DNA of 36,132 nt from Thiococcus pfennigii (GTDB taxonomy: Bacteria; Pseudomonadota; Gammaproteobacteria; Chromatiales; Chromatiaceae). Positions 18,453 through 27,447 of this stretch are shown in pieces; within the stretch, counting starts at the first letter, position 1; every line of letters begins with the position of its first letter. The notes below the pieces were generated by a model. The model had not been told where the DNA came from. It searched no databases and saw only the letters and a program-made list of their open reading frames with translations. The position numbers and the translations under genes were made by a program. The stretch lies in contig NZ_NRRW01000038.1 of assembly GCF_016583835.1 (NCBI RefSeq), positions 1-36,132 of the forward strand, written 5' to 3'.

Positions 18453-18484
18453 TTGTGCGTTGCAGCAATTGTTGCAGTGCACAA
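18453..18484. promoter_or_regulatory. putative PhaR operator upstream of the phasin gene
   Basis: A 32-bp near-perfect inverted repeat with no loop (16-base arms, 13 of 16 positions matching) lies 17 bases upstream of the phasin start. Its right arm, TTGTTGCAGTGCACAA (18469-18484), recurs identically at 21036-21051 upstream of phaE. Known PhaR repressors bind TGC-rich sites near phasin genes, so this is a strong candidate operator. A weaker related element with GTGCA and TGCAC arms is at 18605-18618. Confidence 0.65.
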
Positions 18485-18661
18485 TATCGACCGACGGACC
18501 CTTTGTCAAGCCCTTTTCGCATCGCCGCGGGCGGCGCGCCAGCGACCCGGAACGCCTCGGGGCCAGCACCACGCCAGCCCCTCCTGGCGCGGGACGCACT
18601 ACTAGTGCAAGACTGCACAATTCCCGAGACCGCACGCTGCGGCCTGCCACCCTCGCGTGGT

Positions 18662-18723
18662 AGGAGCCCGCTTGCGGGCGATCTTCGCCGCCGCGCGAGC
18701 CGCTCGCCCGCAAGCGGGCTCCT
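18662..18723. repeat. REP-like inverted repeat with perfect 20-bp arms
   Basis: Positions 18662-18681 (starting AGGAGCCCGCTTGC) and 18704-18723 are exact reverse complements around a 22-base loop. The AGGAGC ends and size recall dispersed extragenic palindromes in pseudomonads and relatives. The 588-base gap 18437-19024 contains no gene; it holds this element, the putative operator and one copy of the GTCGGGTTA repeat. Confidence 0.85.
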
Positions 18724-18927
18724 GCGGTGCTCGAATCGTTAGGGTCACATGAAAGAGCGGCCTCGGTATCTCTTGAAGCGAGACACTAGGCCCGGTGCTC
18801 GAGGGTAGCGAGGCCGCACGGTAGGCCGCCGGGTCACGGCCTTCCTGCGGCTGAAGCCGCACCGACACCGGATCGCCGGCGAGCCGCGTCGGGTCGGCCC
18901 CTCCGGGCGGCACCCGCCGAGGCCGCA

Positions 18928-18998
18928 GTCGGGTTACGGGGGTGCGACCAACCTCTCCTCGGCTGATAGGGAGGCCGTGCCGGCGCGCCAAATCCGAC
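18928..18998 (-). repeat. diverged copy of the GTCGGGTTA dispersed palindrome
   Basis: One 71-bp copy begins with GTCGGGTTACG on the plus strand and ends with a degenerate arm (AATCCGAC) followed by CTACGGGCC. Read on the minus strand it has the same CCCGTAGGTCGG opening as the copies at 8861 and 31630. It lies just downstream of phaR. Confidence 0.7.
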
Positions 18999-19024
18999 CT
19001 ACGGGCCTTCGGTCGCTCGACGCG

Positions 19025-19498
19025 TCAGCGTCGCGGGTTTTCGTCGTCCTGCTGGACGTCGCGGTCGAAGCCGGCCGCGCGCAGGAACTCCTGCTGCATC
19101 TCGGCCCAAATCCGCATGTTGCGCTGGGCGAGGCGGCCCATCGCGTCCAGCGGACCCTCGCCCCAGGTCTGCTGGATCTGTTGCTGCTGCTTGGCGAAGA
19201 CCTCCAGCGACTCCTCGAGGTAGCGGGCGAAGAGCCCCTGCAGGGTGCCACCGTAGAAGCGGATGATCTGGGCGAGCATGTTGGCGCTGAACAGCGGCTG
19301 GCCGCCGCTCTCCTCCTCCAGCATGATCTGCAAGAGGATGGCCCGGGTGATATCCGCCTCGTTGGCCGTATCGATGACCCGGAGCGGCACGCACTTCATG
19401 ACCAGGTCGCGGACGTCGGCCAGGGTGATGTAGCGGCTGACCTCGGTGTCGTACAGCCGGCGGTTGGGGTACTTCTTGATGACACGAATTGTGGTCAT
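19025..19498 (-). CDS. phaR: polyhydroxyalkanoate synthesis repressor PhaR
   Basis: PhaR binds DNA and free PHA; in known systems it represses phasin genes and its own gene until granules form. The 157-residue protein starts with the typical DNA-binding motif IKKYPNRRLYDTEVSRYITL, followed by the conserved helical region (GGQPLFSANMLAQIIRFYGG). A glutamine-rich segment (KQQQQIQQTWGEG) and a charged tail end it. It follows phaA with a 111-base gap that holds a 9-bp hairpin. Its likely targets in this window are the shared 16-bp motifs upstream of the phasin and phaE genes. Confidence 0.94.
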   Translation of the reverse strand: MTTIRVIKKYPNRRLYDTEVSRYITLADVRDLVMKCVPLRVIDTANEADITRAILLQIMLEEESGGQPLFSANMLAQIIRFYGGTLQGLFARYLEESLEVFAKQQQQIQQTWGEGPLDAMGRLAQRNMRIWAEMQQEFLRAAGFDRDVQQDDENPRR

Positions 19499-19542
19499 TG
19501 GATCGTGACTCCGGGCGGGGCATGGTTCCTGTCGGCGTCGCG

Positions 19543-19563
19543 GGGGCGTCGGGTCGACGCCCC
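19543..19563. terminator. hairpin between phaA and phaR
   Basis: GGGGCGTCG and CGACGCCCC form a perfect 9-bp stem with a 3-base loop in the phaA-phaR gap. There is no U-run. It could weaken read-through or protect the phaA message end. Confidence 0.3.
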
Positions 19564-19609
19564 GGCGACGGCCATCGGCGGCGAGGACCTCGCCCTCGCC
19601 GCGGCCCCG

Positions 19610-20794
19610 TCAGTCGCGCTCGACGGCCAGCGCCACGCCCTGGCCACCGCCGATGCAGAGGGTCGCCAGGCCCTTTTTGGCATCGCGTCGCTGCATCTCG
19701 TAGAGGAGCGAGACCAGCACGCGCGCCCCGGAGGCGCCGATCGGGTGCCCGAGGGCGATCGCCCCGCCGTTGACGTTGACCTTGCTCAGGTCCCAGCCCA
19801 TCTCCTGATTGACCGACATCGCCTGGGCGGCGAAGGCCTCGTTGGCCTCGATCAGGTCGAGATCCGCGGGCTTCCAGCCGGCCTTCTCCAGGCACTTGGT
19901 CGAGGCCGGGATCGGCCCGGTGCCCATGATGGCCGGATCGACGCCGGCGCTGGCGAAGGCGACGAGGCGGGCGATCGGCTTCAGGCCGAGCGCCTTGGCC
20001 TTCGACTGGGTCATGACGATCACCGCCGCCGCGCCGTCGTTGATGCCCGAGGCATTGCCGGCGGTCACCGTGCCATCCTTCGAGAAGGCCGGGCGGAGCC
20101 TGGCCAACCCCTCGGCCGTGGTCCCGTGGCGCGGGAATTCGTCGGCGTCGAAGACGATCGGGTCGCCCTTGCGCTGCGGGATCGCGACCGGGACGATCTC
20201 ATCGGCGAAGCGCCCGGCCTTCTGGGCGGCCTCGGTCTTCTGCTGGGACTGGAGCGCGAAGGCGTCTTGCGACTCGCGCGTGAAGCCGTACTTGGTCGCG
20301 ATGTTCTCGGCCGTCACGCCCATGTGGCACTGGTTGAAGGCATCCCAGAGCCCGTCGACGATCATGGTGTCCTTCAGCATCCAATCCCCCATCCGCTGCC
20401 CGGAGCGCGAGCGCGGCAGGACGTGCGTCGACTGGCTCATGCTCTCCTGGCCACCGGCGACGACGATCTCGGCATCGCCGCAGGCGACCGCCTGCATCGC
20501 CAGGTGGACCGCCTTCAGACCGCTGCCGCAGACCTTGTTGATGGTCATCGCCGGCACCTTCTCGGGCAGGCCGGCGGCGAGCGTCGTCTGACGCGCCGGA
20601 TTCTGGCCGACCCCGGCCGTCAGCACCTGCCCCAGGATCACCTCGTCGATCTGCTCGGGGGCGATGCCCGCCCGCTCGAGCAGGGCCTTGATCACGGTCG
20701 CGCCGAGTTCGGTCGCCGGGAGGGACGCCAGGCTGCCGCCAAAGCTGCCGACGGCGGTGCGGGCCGCCGCCACGATCACGATTGTCTCACTCAT
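19610..20794 (-). CDS. phaA: acetyl-CoA C-acetyltransferase (beta-ketothiolase)
   Basis: PhaA condenses two acetyl-CoA to acetoacetyl-CoA, the first step of polyhydroxybutyrate synthesis. The 394-residue thiolase has the acyl-carrying cysteine at residue 89 ([11 protein letters not shown]), the histidine motif GHPIGASG and the C-terminal catalytic cysteine in CIGGGQG. It is the first minus-strand gene of the pha locus and diverges from phaE. The ATG at 20794 is preceded at two bases by a perfect tandem 13-bp duplication (20797-20822), and no strong ribosome-binding site is seen. Confidence 0.96.
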   Translation of the reverse strand: MSETIVIVAAARTAVGSFGGSLASLPATELGATVIKALLERAGIAPEQIDEVILGQVLTAGVGQNPARQTTLAAGLPEKVPAMTINKVCGSGLKAVHLAMQAVACGDAEIVVAGGQESMSQSTHVLPRSRSGQRMGDWMLKDTMIVDGLWDAFNQCHMGVTAENIATKYGFTRESQDAFALQSQQKTEAAQKAGRFADEIVPVAIPQRKGDPIVFDADEFPRHGTTAEGLARLRPAFSKDGTVTAGNASGINDGAAAVIVMTQSKAKALGLKPIARLVAFASAGVDPAIMGTGPIPASTKCLEKAGWKPADLDLIEANEAFAAQAMSVNQEMGWDLSKVNVNGGAIALGHPIGASGARVLVSLLYEMQRRDAKKGLATLCIGGGQGVALAVERD

Positions 20795-20796
20795 TT

Positions 20797-20822
20797 TCAG
20801 GTCTCTGCCTCAGGTCTCTGCC
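20797..20822. repeat. tandem 13-bp duplication in the phaA leader
   Basis: TCAGGTCTCTGCC occurs twice in direct succession (20797-20809 and 20810-20822), ending two bases upstream of the phaA start codon. It covers the place where a ribosome-binding site should be. Confidence 0.9.
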
Positions 20823-21101
20823 GGTTGGCATTTGGATCGAAAGTTGGAAGTCGCGACGCCACCGTCATATCGCAAGCGATGGGCCGGCCCGGCCAACGCC
20901 TCGACGCGGCCGCCCGAACGCCGGATCCTGGTCGCGAGCGCGCCGCCCAGCCACCTGCCGGCGCGCCCCGCCGGGACCGCTCGAGGACGCCTCGCGAAGG
21001 CTCTAGGGGCTGTATCTTCAAGAGTCTACGCCCCTTTGTTGCAGTGCACAAATTTCCGTGCTAGCTTCATGCTATCACGCCCCAGACGAGGAAGATTCAC
21101 C
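20823..21101. other. phaA-phaE divergent intergenic region
   Basis: The full gap between the two divergent starts is 307 bases (20795-21101). Besides the 13-bp duplication and the motif at 21036-21051, I see no gene or RNA. It must hold promoters for both directions, but no consensus hexamer pair stands out; TTGCAG (21040) and TAGCTT (21063), 17 bases apart, is the best phaE candidate and would overlap the putative operator. Confidence 0.5.
21036..21051 (+). promoter_or_regulatory. putative PhaR operator upstream of phaE
   Basis: TTGTTGCAGTGCACAA is identical to the right arm of the site upstream of the phasin gene (18469-18484). It lies 50 bases before the phaE start, overlapping the best -35 candidate, as expected for a repressor site. 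PhaR is encoded in the same locus. Confidence 0.6.
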
Positions 21102-22205
21102 GTGAACGATACGGCCAACAAGACCAGCGACTGGCTGGACATCCAACGCAAGTACTGGGAGACCTGGTCGGAGCTCGGCCGCAAGACCTTGGGTCTGGAG
21201 AAGACCCCGGCCAATCCTTGGGCCGGCGCCCTCGATCATTGGTGGCAGACGGTCTCGCCCGCCGCCCCCAACGACCTGGTTCGCGACTTCATGGAGAAGC
21301 TCGCCGAGCAGGGCAAGGCCTTCTTCGGCCTCACCGACTACTTCACGAAGGGCCTCGGCGGCAGTAGCGGTACGCAGGGCTGGGACACCCTCTCGAAGAC
21401 CATCGACGACATGCAAAAGGCCTTCGCCAGCGGCCGGATCGAAGGCGACGAGACCTTCCGCCGCCTGATGGCCTTCTGGGAGATGCCGCTCGACAACTGG
21501 CAGCGCACCATGTCCTCGCTGTCCCCGGTGCCCGGCGACCTGCTGCGCAACATGCCGCACGACCAAGTCAGGGACAGCGTCGACCGCATCCTCTCGGCAC
21601 CCGGGCTCGGCTACACGCGCGAGGAGCAGGCCCGCTACCAGGATCTGATCCGCCGCTCGCTGGAGTACCAGTCGGCCCTGAACGAATACAACGGCTTCTT
21701 CGGCCAGCTCGGTGTCAAGTCCCTCGAGCGGATGCGCGCCTTCCTGCAGGGACAGGCCGAGAAGGGCGTCGCCATCGAGTCGGCGCGCACCCTCTACGAC
21801 GCCTGGGTCGGCTGCTGCGAAGAGGTCTATGCCGAGGAGGTCAGCTCCGCCGACTACGCGCACATCCACGGCCGCCTCGTCAACGCCCAGATGGCCCTCA
21901 AGCAGCGCATGTCGACCATGGTCGACGAGGTCCTCGGCGCGATGAACATGCCGACCCGCAGCGAGCTGCGCACGCTCCAGGATCGGCTCCAGGAGTCGCG
22001 CCGCGAGGGCAAGCGCCAGCGCCAAGAGATCGAGACGCTGAAGCGGCAGGTCGCGGCCTTGGCCGGCGGCGCCCAGCCCGCGCCCCAGGCCTCCGCCCAG
22101 CCCACGACCCGGCCCGCGCCGGCGACGGCCCCGGCGGCGAGCGCGGCGCCCAAGCGCAGCACCACGACCCGCCGCAAGACCACCAAGCCCACCACCGGCC
22201 AGTGA
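21102..22205 (+). CDS. phaE: class III PHA synthase subunit PhaE
   Basis: PhaE is the non-catalytic partner that activates class III PhaC. The 367-residue product has the family's N-terminal DWLDIQRKYWETWSELGRK and central segments such as YQSALNEYNGFFGQLGVKSLERM. A C-terminal coiled coil (LQDRLQESRREGKRQRQEIETLKRQ region) is followed by a Pro/Ala/Thr-rich and basic tail (TTTRRKTTKP). The GTG at 21102 is preferred: GAGGAAG lies 8 bases upstream and the protein then starts like other PhaE. An ATG at 21069 is the alternative. phaC follows after 38 bases. Confidence 0.95.
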   Translation: MNDTANKTSDWLDIQRKYWETWSELGRKTLGLEKTPANPWAGALDHWWQTVSPAAPNDLVRDFMEKLAEQGKAFFGLTDYFTKGLGGSSGTQGWDTLSKTIDDMQKAFASGRIEGDETFRRLMAFWEMPLDNWQRTMSSLSPVPGDLLRNMPHDQVRDSVDRILSAPGLGYTREEQARYQDLIRRSLEYQSALNEYNGFFGQLGVKSLERMRAFLQGQAEKGVAIESARTLYDAWVGCCEEVYAEEVSSADYAHIHGRLVNAQMALKQRMSTMVDEVLGAMNMPTRSELRTLQDRLQESRREGKRQRQEIETLKRQVAALAGGAQPAPQASAQPTTRPAPATAPAASAAPKRSTTTRRKTTKPTTGQ

Positions 22206-22243
22206 TGTCGGCCGCCCGTCCATCGCCACCAGGAGAGAGTGCC

Positions 22244-23317
22244 GTGTCCCCATTCCCGATCGACATCCGGCCCGACAAGCTGACCGAGGAGATGCTGGAG
22301 TACAGCCGCAAGCTCGGCGAGGGTATGCAGAACCTGCTCAAGGCCGACCAGATCGACACAGGCGTCACCCCCAAGGACGTCGTCCACCGCGAGGACAAGC
22401 TGGTCCTCTACCGCTACCGGCGCCCGGCGCAGGTGGCGACCCAGACGATCCCGCTGCTGATCGTCTACGCCCTCGTCAATCGGCCCTACATGACCGACAT
22501 CCAGGAGGATCGCTCGACGATCAAGGGCCTGCTCGCCACCGGTCAGGACGTCTATCTGATCGACTGGGGCTACCCGGATCAGGCCGACCGGGCGCTGACC
22601 CTCGATGACTACATCAACGGCTACATCGACCGCTGCGTCGACTACCTGCGCGAGACCCACGGCGTCGACCAGGTCAACCTGCTCGGGATCTGCCAGGGCG
22701 GGGCCTTCAGCCTCTGCTACACGGCCCTGCACTCCGAGAAGGTCAAAAACCTCGTCACCATGGTCACGCCGGTCGACTTCCAGACCCCGGGCAACCTGCT
22801 CTCGGCCTGGGTCCAGAACGTCGACGTCGACCTGGCCGTCGACACCATGGGCAACATCCCGGGCGAACTGCTCAACTGGACCTTCCTGTCGCTCAAGCCC
22901 TTCAGCCTGACCGGCCAGAAGTACGTCAACATGGTCGACCTGCTCGACGACGAGGACAAGGTCAAGAACTTCCTGCGGATGGAGAAGTGGATCTTCGACA
23001 GCCCGGACCAGGCCGGCGAAACCTTCCGCCAGTTCATCAAGGACTTCTACCAGCGCAACGGCTTCATCAACGGCGGCGTCCTGATCGGCGATCAGGAGGT
23101 CGACCTGCGCAACATCCGCTGCCCGGTCCTGAACATCTACGCGATGCAGGACCACCTGGTGCCGCCGGATGCCTCCAAGGCCCTCGCGGGACTGACCTCC
23201 AGCGAGGACTACACGGAGCTCGCCTTCCCCGGCGGGCACATCGGCATCTACGTCAGCGGCAAGGCGCAGAAGGAGGTCACCCCGGCGATCGGCCGCTGGC
23301 TGAACGAACGCGGCTGA
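22244..23317 (+). CDS. phaC: class III poly(R)-hydroxyalkanoate synthase catalytic subunit PhaC
   Basis: PhaC polymerises (R)-3-hydroxybutyryl-CoA on the granule surface. The 357-residue alpha/beta-hydrolase-fold protein has the lipase-like box GICQGG with Cys150, plus Asp303 (MQDHLVPPD) and His332 (PGGHIG), each one residue later than in A. vinosum (Cys149, Asp302, His331). Long stretches match that enzyme as I remember it, which is the main taxonomic clue. The GTG at 22244 is chosen because AGGAG (22231-22235) lies 8 bases upstream and the protein then begins near FPIDIRPDKL. The frame opens earlier at 22202. Confidence 0.97.
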   Translation: MSPFPIDIRPDKLTEEMLEYSRKLGEGMQNLLKADQIDTGVTPKDVVHREDKLVLYRYRRPAQVATQTIPLLIVYALVNRPYMTDIQEDRSTIKGLLATGQDVYLIDWGYPDQADRALTLDDYINGYIDRCVDYLRETHGVDQVNLLGICQGGAFSLCYTALHSEKVKNLVTMVTPVDFQTPGNLLSAWVQNVDVDLAVDTMGNIPGELLNWTFLSLKPFSLTGQKYVNMVDLLDDEDKVKNFLRMEKWIFDSPDQAGETFRQFIKDFYQRNGFINGGVLIGDQEVDLRNIRCPVLNIYAMQDHLVPPDASKALAGLTSSEDYTELAFPGGHIGIYVSGKAQKEVTPAIGRWLNERG

Positions 23318-23346
23318 GCCGGGTCGACCCACCCGCTCGACGGGCG

Positions 23347-23375
23347 CGGCCGGCGGCATCGAAGGCCGCCGGCCG
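23347..23375 (+). terminator. strong GC hairpin after phaC
   Basis: An 11-bp perfect stem (CGGCCGGCGGC with GCCGCCGGCCG) and a 7-base loop lie 30 bases after the phaC stop. No U-run follows, so it may be a rho-independent-like end or only an RNA-stabilising structure. Confidence 0.4.
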
Positions 23376-23503
23376 GCGCCCATGAGCCATCCGCGCCGCT
23401 GGCGCCCGCCCCCCGACCTTCGCCGCCGCACCCGCATCGCCCCCGCGGCTGGCGTACAATGACGGTCTTCGCGAGCGAGCCCCGCATCGTCAACGGAGGC
23501 TGC

Positions 23504-24154
23504 ATGGGCGCCGACCACCAACTGCTGGCCGCGTACGACGCGCTGGCCGAGACCTACGACGCCCACCGCGGCCTCTTCGACATGCGCGCCGTGCTCGAGG
23601 ACCTCTTCGCCCGCCTGCCGGCCTGCGGCACCCTCCTCGACCTCGGCTGCGGCGCCGGGGAGCCGTGCGCGCGCGCCTTCCTCGACCGCGGCTGGCGGGT
23701 GACCGGGGTGGACTTCTGCCCGGCCATGCTCGCCCTCGCGGCGCGCTACGTCCCCGAGATGGAGCGGATCCAGGCCGACATGCGCGCGGTGCGCCTCGCC
23801 CCGCGGCGCTTCGACGCGGTGACTGCCATCTACAGCCTGTTCCACGTCCCGCGCCGCGACCACCCCGCCCTCCTCGCCCGGGTGCGCGACTGGCTGCGCC
23901 CCGGCGGGCGCTTCCTCTTCACCTACGCGACCCGTGCCTACACGGGGGCCAAGCGCTTCGACGGCACGATCGAGTTCATGGGCCAGGCGCTCTTCTACAG
24001 CCACGCAACGCCCGAGGAACTGCGCGCCCAGGCCGAGGCCGTGGGCCTGCGGTGGGAGGACGCCACGCCCCGCGCAATCGGCGGCGAGACCTTCCTCTGG
24101 GTGACGCTCGTCCGCCCGACCGAGGGCGCGGCACCCGAGACGGCCGCGCGATGA
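23504..24154 (+). CDS. class I SAM-dependent methyltransferase
   Basis: This is probably a small-molecule methyltransferase; the substrate is unknown. The 216-residue protein has the SAM-binding motif I LLDLGCGAGEPC, then VTGVDFCPAMLALA (motif II) and LRPGGRFLFTY (motif III). The ATG at 23504 is preferred over 23459 because GGAGG (23495-23499) lies just upstream and TACAAT at 23454-23459 could be a -10 box overlapping the earlier ATG. Its stop overlaps the next gene's start (ATGA). Confidence 0.85.
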   Translation: MGADHQLLAAYDALAETYDAHRGLFDMRAVLEDLFARLPACGTLLDLGCGAGEPCARAFLDRGWRVTGVDFCPAMLALAARYVPEMERIQADMRAVRLAPRRFDAVTAIYSLFHVPRRDHPALLARVRDWLRPGGRFLFTYATRAYTGAKRFDGTIEFMGQALFYSHATPEELRAQAEAVGLRWEDATPRAIGGETFLWVTLVRPTEGAAPETAAR

Positions 24155-25491
24155 CCCCCCGCACCCGCGCCCCCAAGCGGGAGATCCTCGGCTGGGCGAT
24201 GTTCGACTTCGCCAACTCGGCCTATACGCTGCTGATCATCACGGTCGTCTTCGGCGACCTCTTCACCCGGGTCATCGTCGGCGACGCCCCGGACTACCGC
24301 TTGGGCAATCTGCTTTGGAGCCTCGCGCTGGCCGCGAGCTACCTGCTCGCGCTGCTCTGCTCGCCGGTCGCCGGCGCCATCATGGACTACACGGCGAGCA
24401 AGAAGCGGTTCCTGTTCGCGAGCTATCTGCTGACGGTCGCGGCGACGGCGGCCCTGTACTTCGTCGCCCCCGGCTATGCCCTGCTCGGCGTCGTCCTCCT
24501 GATCGTCTCGAATTTCGCCTTCTCGATCGGCGAGTCCTTCATCGCGAGCTTCCTGCCCGGCCTGGGGCCGCCCGAGGACCTCGGCAAGATCTCCGGCCTC
24601 GGCTGGGGGATCGGCTACATCGGCGGGCTGCTCGCGGCCATCTTCGTCCTCGCCGTCCTCGGCGAGGTCAGCGCCGAGAACTTCGAGCGGATCCGTTGGA
24701 TCGGCCCCTGGACCGCGTTCTTCTTCCTGGTCGCCGCGCTGCCGACCTTCCTCTGGGTGCGCGAGCGCGGCACCCCGCGCCCGCTGCCGCCGGGCAGCGG
24801 CTATCTGCGCATCGGCCTCGCGCGCGTCGGCCAGACCCTTCACCACCTGCGCGCCCACCGCGACCTGGCCATGCTGCTGGTCTCGGTCCTCTTCGCGATG
24901 AGCGGCATCTACATCATCATCGCCTACGCCTTCATCTACGGCGCCCAGGTGATCGGCTGGGACGAGTCGGTGCGGACCCTGATGTTCGTCCTCGTCCAAC
25001 TCACCGCGGCGGCCGGGGCGCTCGGCTTCGGCTTCATCCAGGACCGCCTCGGGGCGCTGCGCACCTACGCGATCACGCTCGTGCTCTGGATGGTCGCGAT
25101 CGCGCTCATCTACCTGACGCCGGCGATCAGCACCGGCCTGCATGCCGCCTTCGGGCTCGACTGGCCGGCGCAGTACATCTTCCTCGTCGTCGGCTGTGTC
25201 GCCGGGACCAGCCTCGGGGCCTGCCAGTCGGCGACGCGCACCCTGGTCGGACTGTTCGCGCCCCTGTCGCGCTCGGCCGAGCTGTTCGGGTTCTGGGGGA
25301 TGGCGATGAAGCTCGCCGGGATGCTGGGGCTGCTCGCGATCGGCCTGGTGCAGGCCCTGGTCGGGCTCCAGACCGCGGTCCTGCTCTGCATCCTGCTGTT
25401 CGCGCTGGCCCTCGTCGCGACGCGCGGCATCGACGAGGCGCGCGGCCGGGCGCTCGCCGCGGCCCACGACGCCGGGCGCAGCGCCTGGTGA
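24151..25491 (+). CDS. MFS transporter, UMF1 family
   Basis: This is an inner-membrane transporter of unknown substrate in the UMF1 (Atg22-like) branch of the major facilitator superfamily. The 446-residue protein has about 12 hydrophobic helices. It shows the family start motif REILGWAMFDFANSAYTLLIITVVFG, the loop MDYTASKKRFLF, and near the end LVGLFAPLSRSAELFGFWGMAMKLAG. The start at 24151 overlaps the methyltransferase stop, so the pair is cotranscribed and may act on related compounds; that is inference only. Confidence 0.9.
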   Translation: MTPRTRAPKREILGWAMFDFANSAYTLLIITVVFGDLFTRVIVGDAPDYRLGNLLWSLALAASYLLALLCSPVAGAIMDYTASKKRFLFASYLLTVAATAALYFVAPGYALLGVVLLIVSNFAFSIGESFIASFLPGLGPPEDLGKISGLGWGIGYIGGLLAAIFVLAVLGEVSAENFERIRWIGPWTAFFFLVAALPTFLWVRERGTPRPLPPGSGYLRIGLARVGQTLHHLRAHRDLAMLLVSVLFAMSGIYIIIAYAFIYGAQVIGWDESVRTLMFVLVQLTAAAGALGFGFIQDRLGALRTYAITLVLWMVAIALIYLTPAISTGLHAAFGLDWPAQYIFLVVGCVAGTSLGACQSATRTLVGLFAPLSRSAELFGFWGMAMKLAGMLGLLAIGLVQALVGLQTAVLLCILLFALALVATRGIDEARGRALAAAHDAGRSAW

Positions 25492-25603
25492 GCCAATCCC
25501 CACGGCGGATCCGTCGCGACCAACGGGAGAGCACAGCGGAGACGTAGCGGCCGGCGCGGCTGGCGATCAACGTTCGCGGCCAATGACCGGCCAGCCGAGC
25601 GCG

Positions 25604-25924
25604 TCAGCGCGTATCGAACCCGGACAGGGCGCGGTAGGGCAGCGACTCGCAGGTCACCTCCTCGACCTCGGCGCGCGACGGGCCGCGCGCGAGCCAGCGC
25701 CGCAGCTCGGCGAGCGCCGCGGCCGGACCGCAGGCCAGCACCTCGACCCGTCCATCGGCGAGGTTGCGGGCATGGCCGGCGACGCCCAGGCGCAGCGCCT
25801 GGGCGCGGGCCGAGGCACGGAAGGCGACCCCCTGCACGCGACCGGCTACCAGGCAACGCAGGCAGAGGGGGGCGGCCGTTTCTTTGCCGGAGCGGGGGGC
25901 ATTGCCGGGGTCATCGTGGTGCAT
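25604..25924 (-). CDS. acyP: acylphosphatase
   Basis: This small enzyme hydrolyses acyl phosphates. The 106-residue product has the phosphate-binding loop GRVQGVAFR with the catalytic arginine, and the asparagine of the HARNLADGRVEV segment, both diagnostic. The N-terminus carries about 20 extra residues (HHDDPGNAPRSGKETAAP) that look unstructured. The ATG at 25924 is chosen because GGAGG precedes it; the frame opens further upstream to 26092. It diverges from wrbA across a 183-base gap. Confidence 0.92.
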   Translation of the reverse strand: MHHDDPGNAPRSGKETAAPLCLRCLVAGRVQGVAFRASARAQALRLGVAGHARNLADGRVEVLACGPAAALAELRRWLARGPSRAEVEEVTCESLPYRALSGFDTR

Positions 25925-26041
25925 GATCGCCACCTCCAGGTCATCGGATCGAACGGGCACCGGGCGATGGAACCCCAGGGCACAGCCCCGACGCAACCCG
26001 CCCACCACCGATCGACGCGCCATCGCGGCCATTACGGGTAG

Positions 26042-26707
<666 letters not shown>

Positions 26708-26724
26708 CGCCACCGGGGCCCGCC

Positions 26725-27438
26725 GTGTCGTCGCCTGTCGGCCAGATCCCGCTGCCGATCCTGCCGCGACCCGAGGCGCGCTTCGAGACCTTCGTCGCCG
26801 GGCCCAACGCCGTCGCGGCGGCCGCCGTGCGCGCCGCCGTCGCGACCGACGGTGAGCCCTACCTCTTCCTGTTCGGCCCGCCCGGCACCGGCAAGAGCCA
26901 CCTGCTCCACGCTGCCTGCCACGCGCGCGTCGAACGCGGCGGCACCGCCGCCTACCTGCCCCTCGGCGAGGACCGACTGGTCCCGGCCGTGCTCGAGGGC
27001 CTGGAGCACGTAGAACTGGTCGCGCTCGACGACGTCGAGCGGATCGCCGGGGACCCCGACTGGGAGCGCGACCTCTTCGGCCTCTACAACCGCCTGCGCG
27101 AGGCTGGGCGGACGCTGCTCGTCAGCGCCGACCGCCCGGCCGGCGACCTGCCGCTCGGCCTCGCCGATCTGCGCTCGCGGCTCGGCTGGGGACCGGCGTT
27201 CCAACTGCAACCGCTGACCGATCGCGACTGCGCGGCCCTGCTGCGCGCGGCGGCCCGCACCCGCGGCCTCGACCTCGGCGAACCGGCGATCGCCTACATC
27301 ATGCGCCGCTCGCCGCGCGACCCGCGCGGCCTACTCGCGGTCCTCGACGCCCTCGATCAGGCGAGCCTGCGCGAGAAACGCCGCCCGACCGTGCCGCTGA
27401 TCCGCACCCTGTTCGACGACCTCGAGCGCCGCAACTGA
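26725..27438 (+). CDS. hda: DnaA regulatory inactivator Hda
   Basis: Hda works with the loaded sliding clamp to stimulate ATP hydrolysis by DnaA and prevent re-initiation. The 237-residue AAA+ protein has an N-terminal clamp-binding-like peptide (GQIPLPIL), Walker A GPPGTGKSH, a Walker B-like VALDDVE, and the arginine-containing C-terminal sensor region (YIMRRSPRDPRGLLAVLDALD). The GTG at 26725 gives the usual length; no better start exists nearby. It lies in the wrbA-hda-purMN neighbourhood I associate with gammaproteobacteria. Confidence 0.94.
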   Translation: MSSPVGQIPLPILPRPEARFETFVAGPNAVAAAAVRAAVATDGEPYLFLFGPPGTGKSHLLHAACHARVERGGTAAYLPLGEDRLVPAVLEGLEHVELVALDDVERIAGDPDWERDLFGLYNRLREAGRTLLVSADRPAGDLPLGLADLRSRLGWGPAFQLQPLTDRDCAALLRAAARTRGLDLGEPAIAYIMRRSPRDPRGLLAVLDALDQASLREKRRPTVPLIRTLFDDLERRN

Positions 27439-27447
27439 CAGGTCGCT

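Noticed and set aside
17790-18713. A 307-codon minus-strand frame spanning the phasin gene
   Set aside because: It runs out of frame with the phasin gene, through its operator and the REP-like repeat, and has no recognisable domain.
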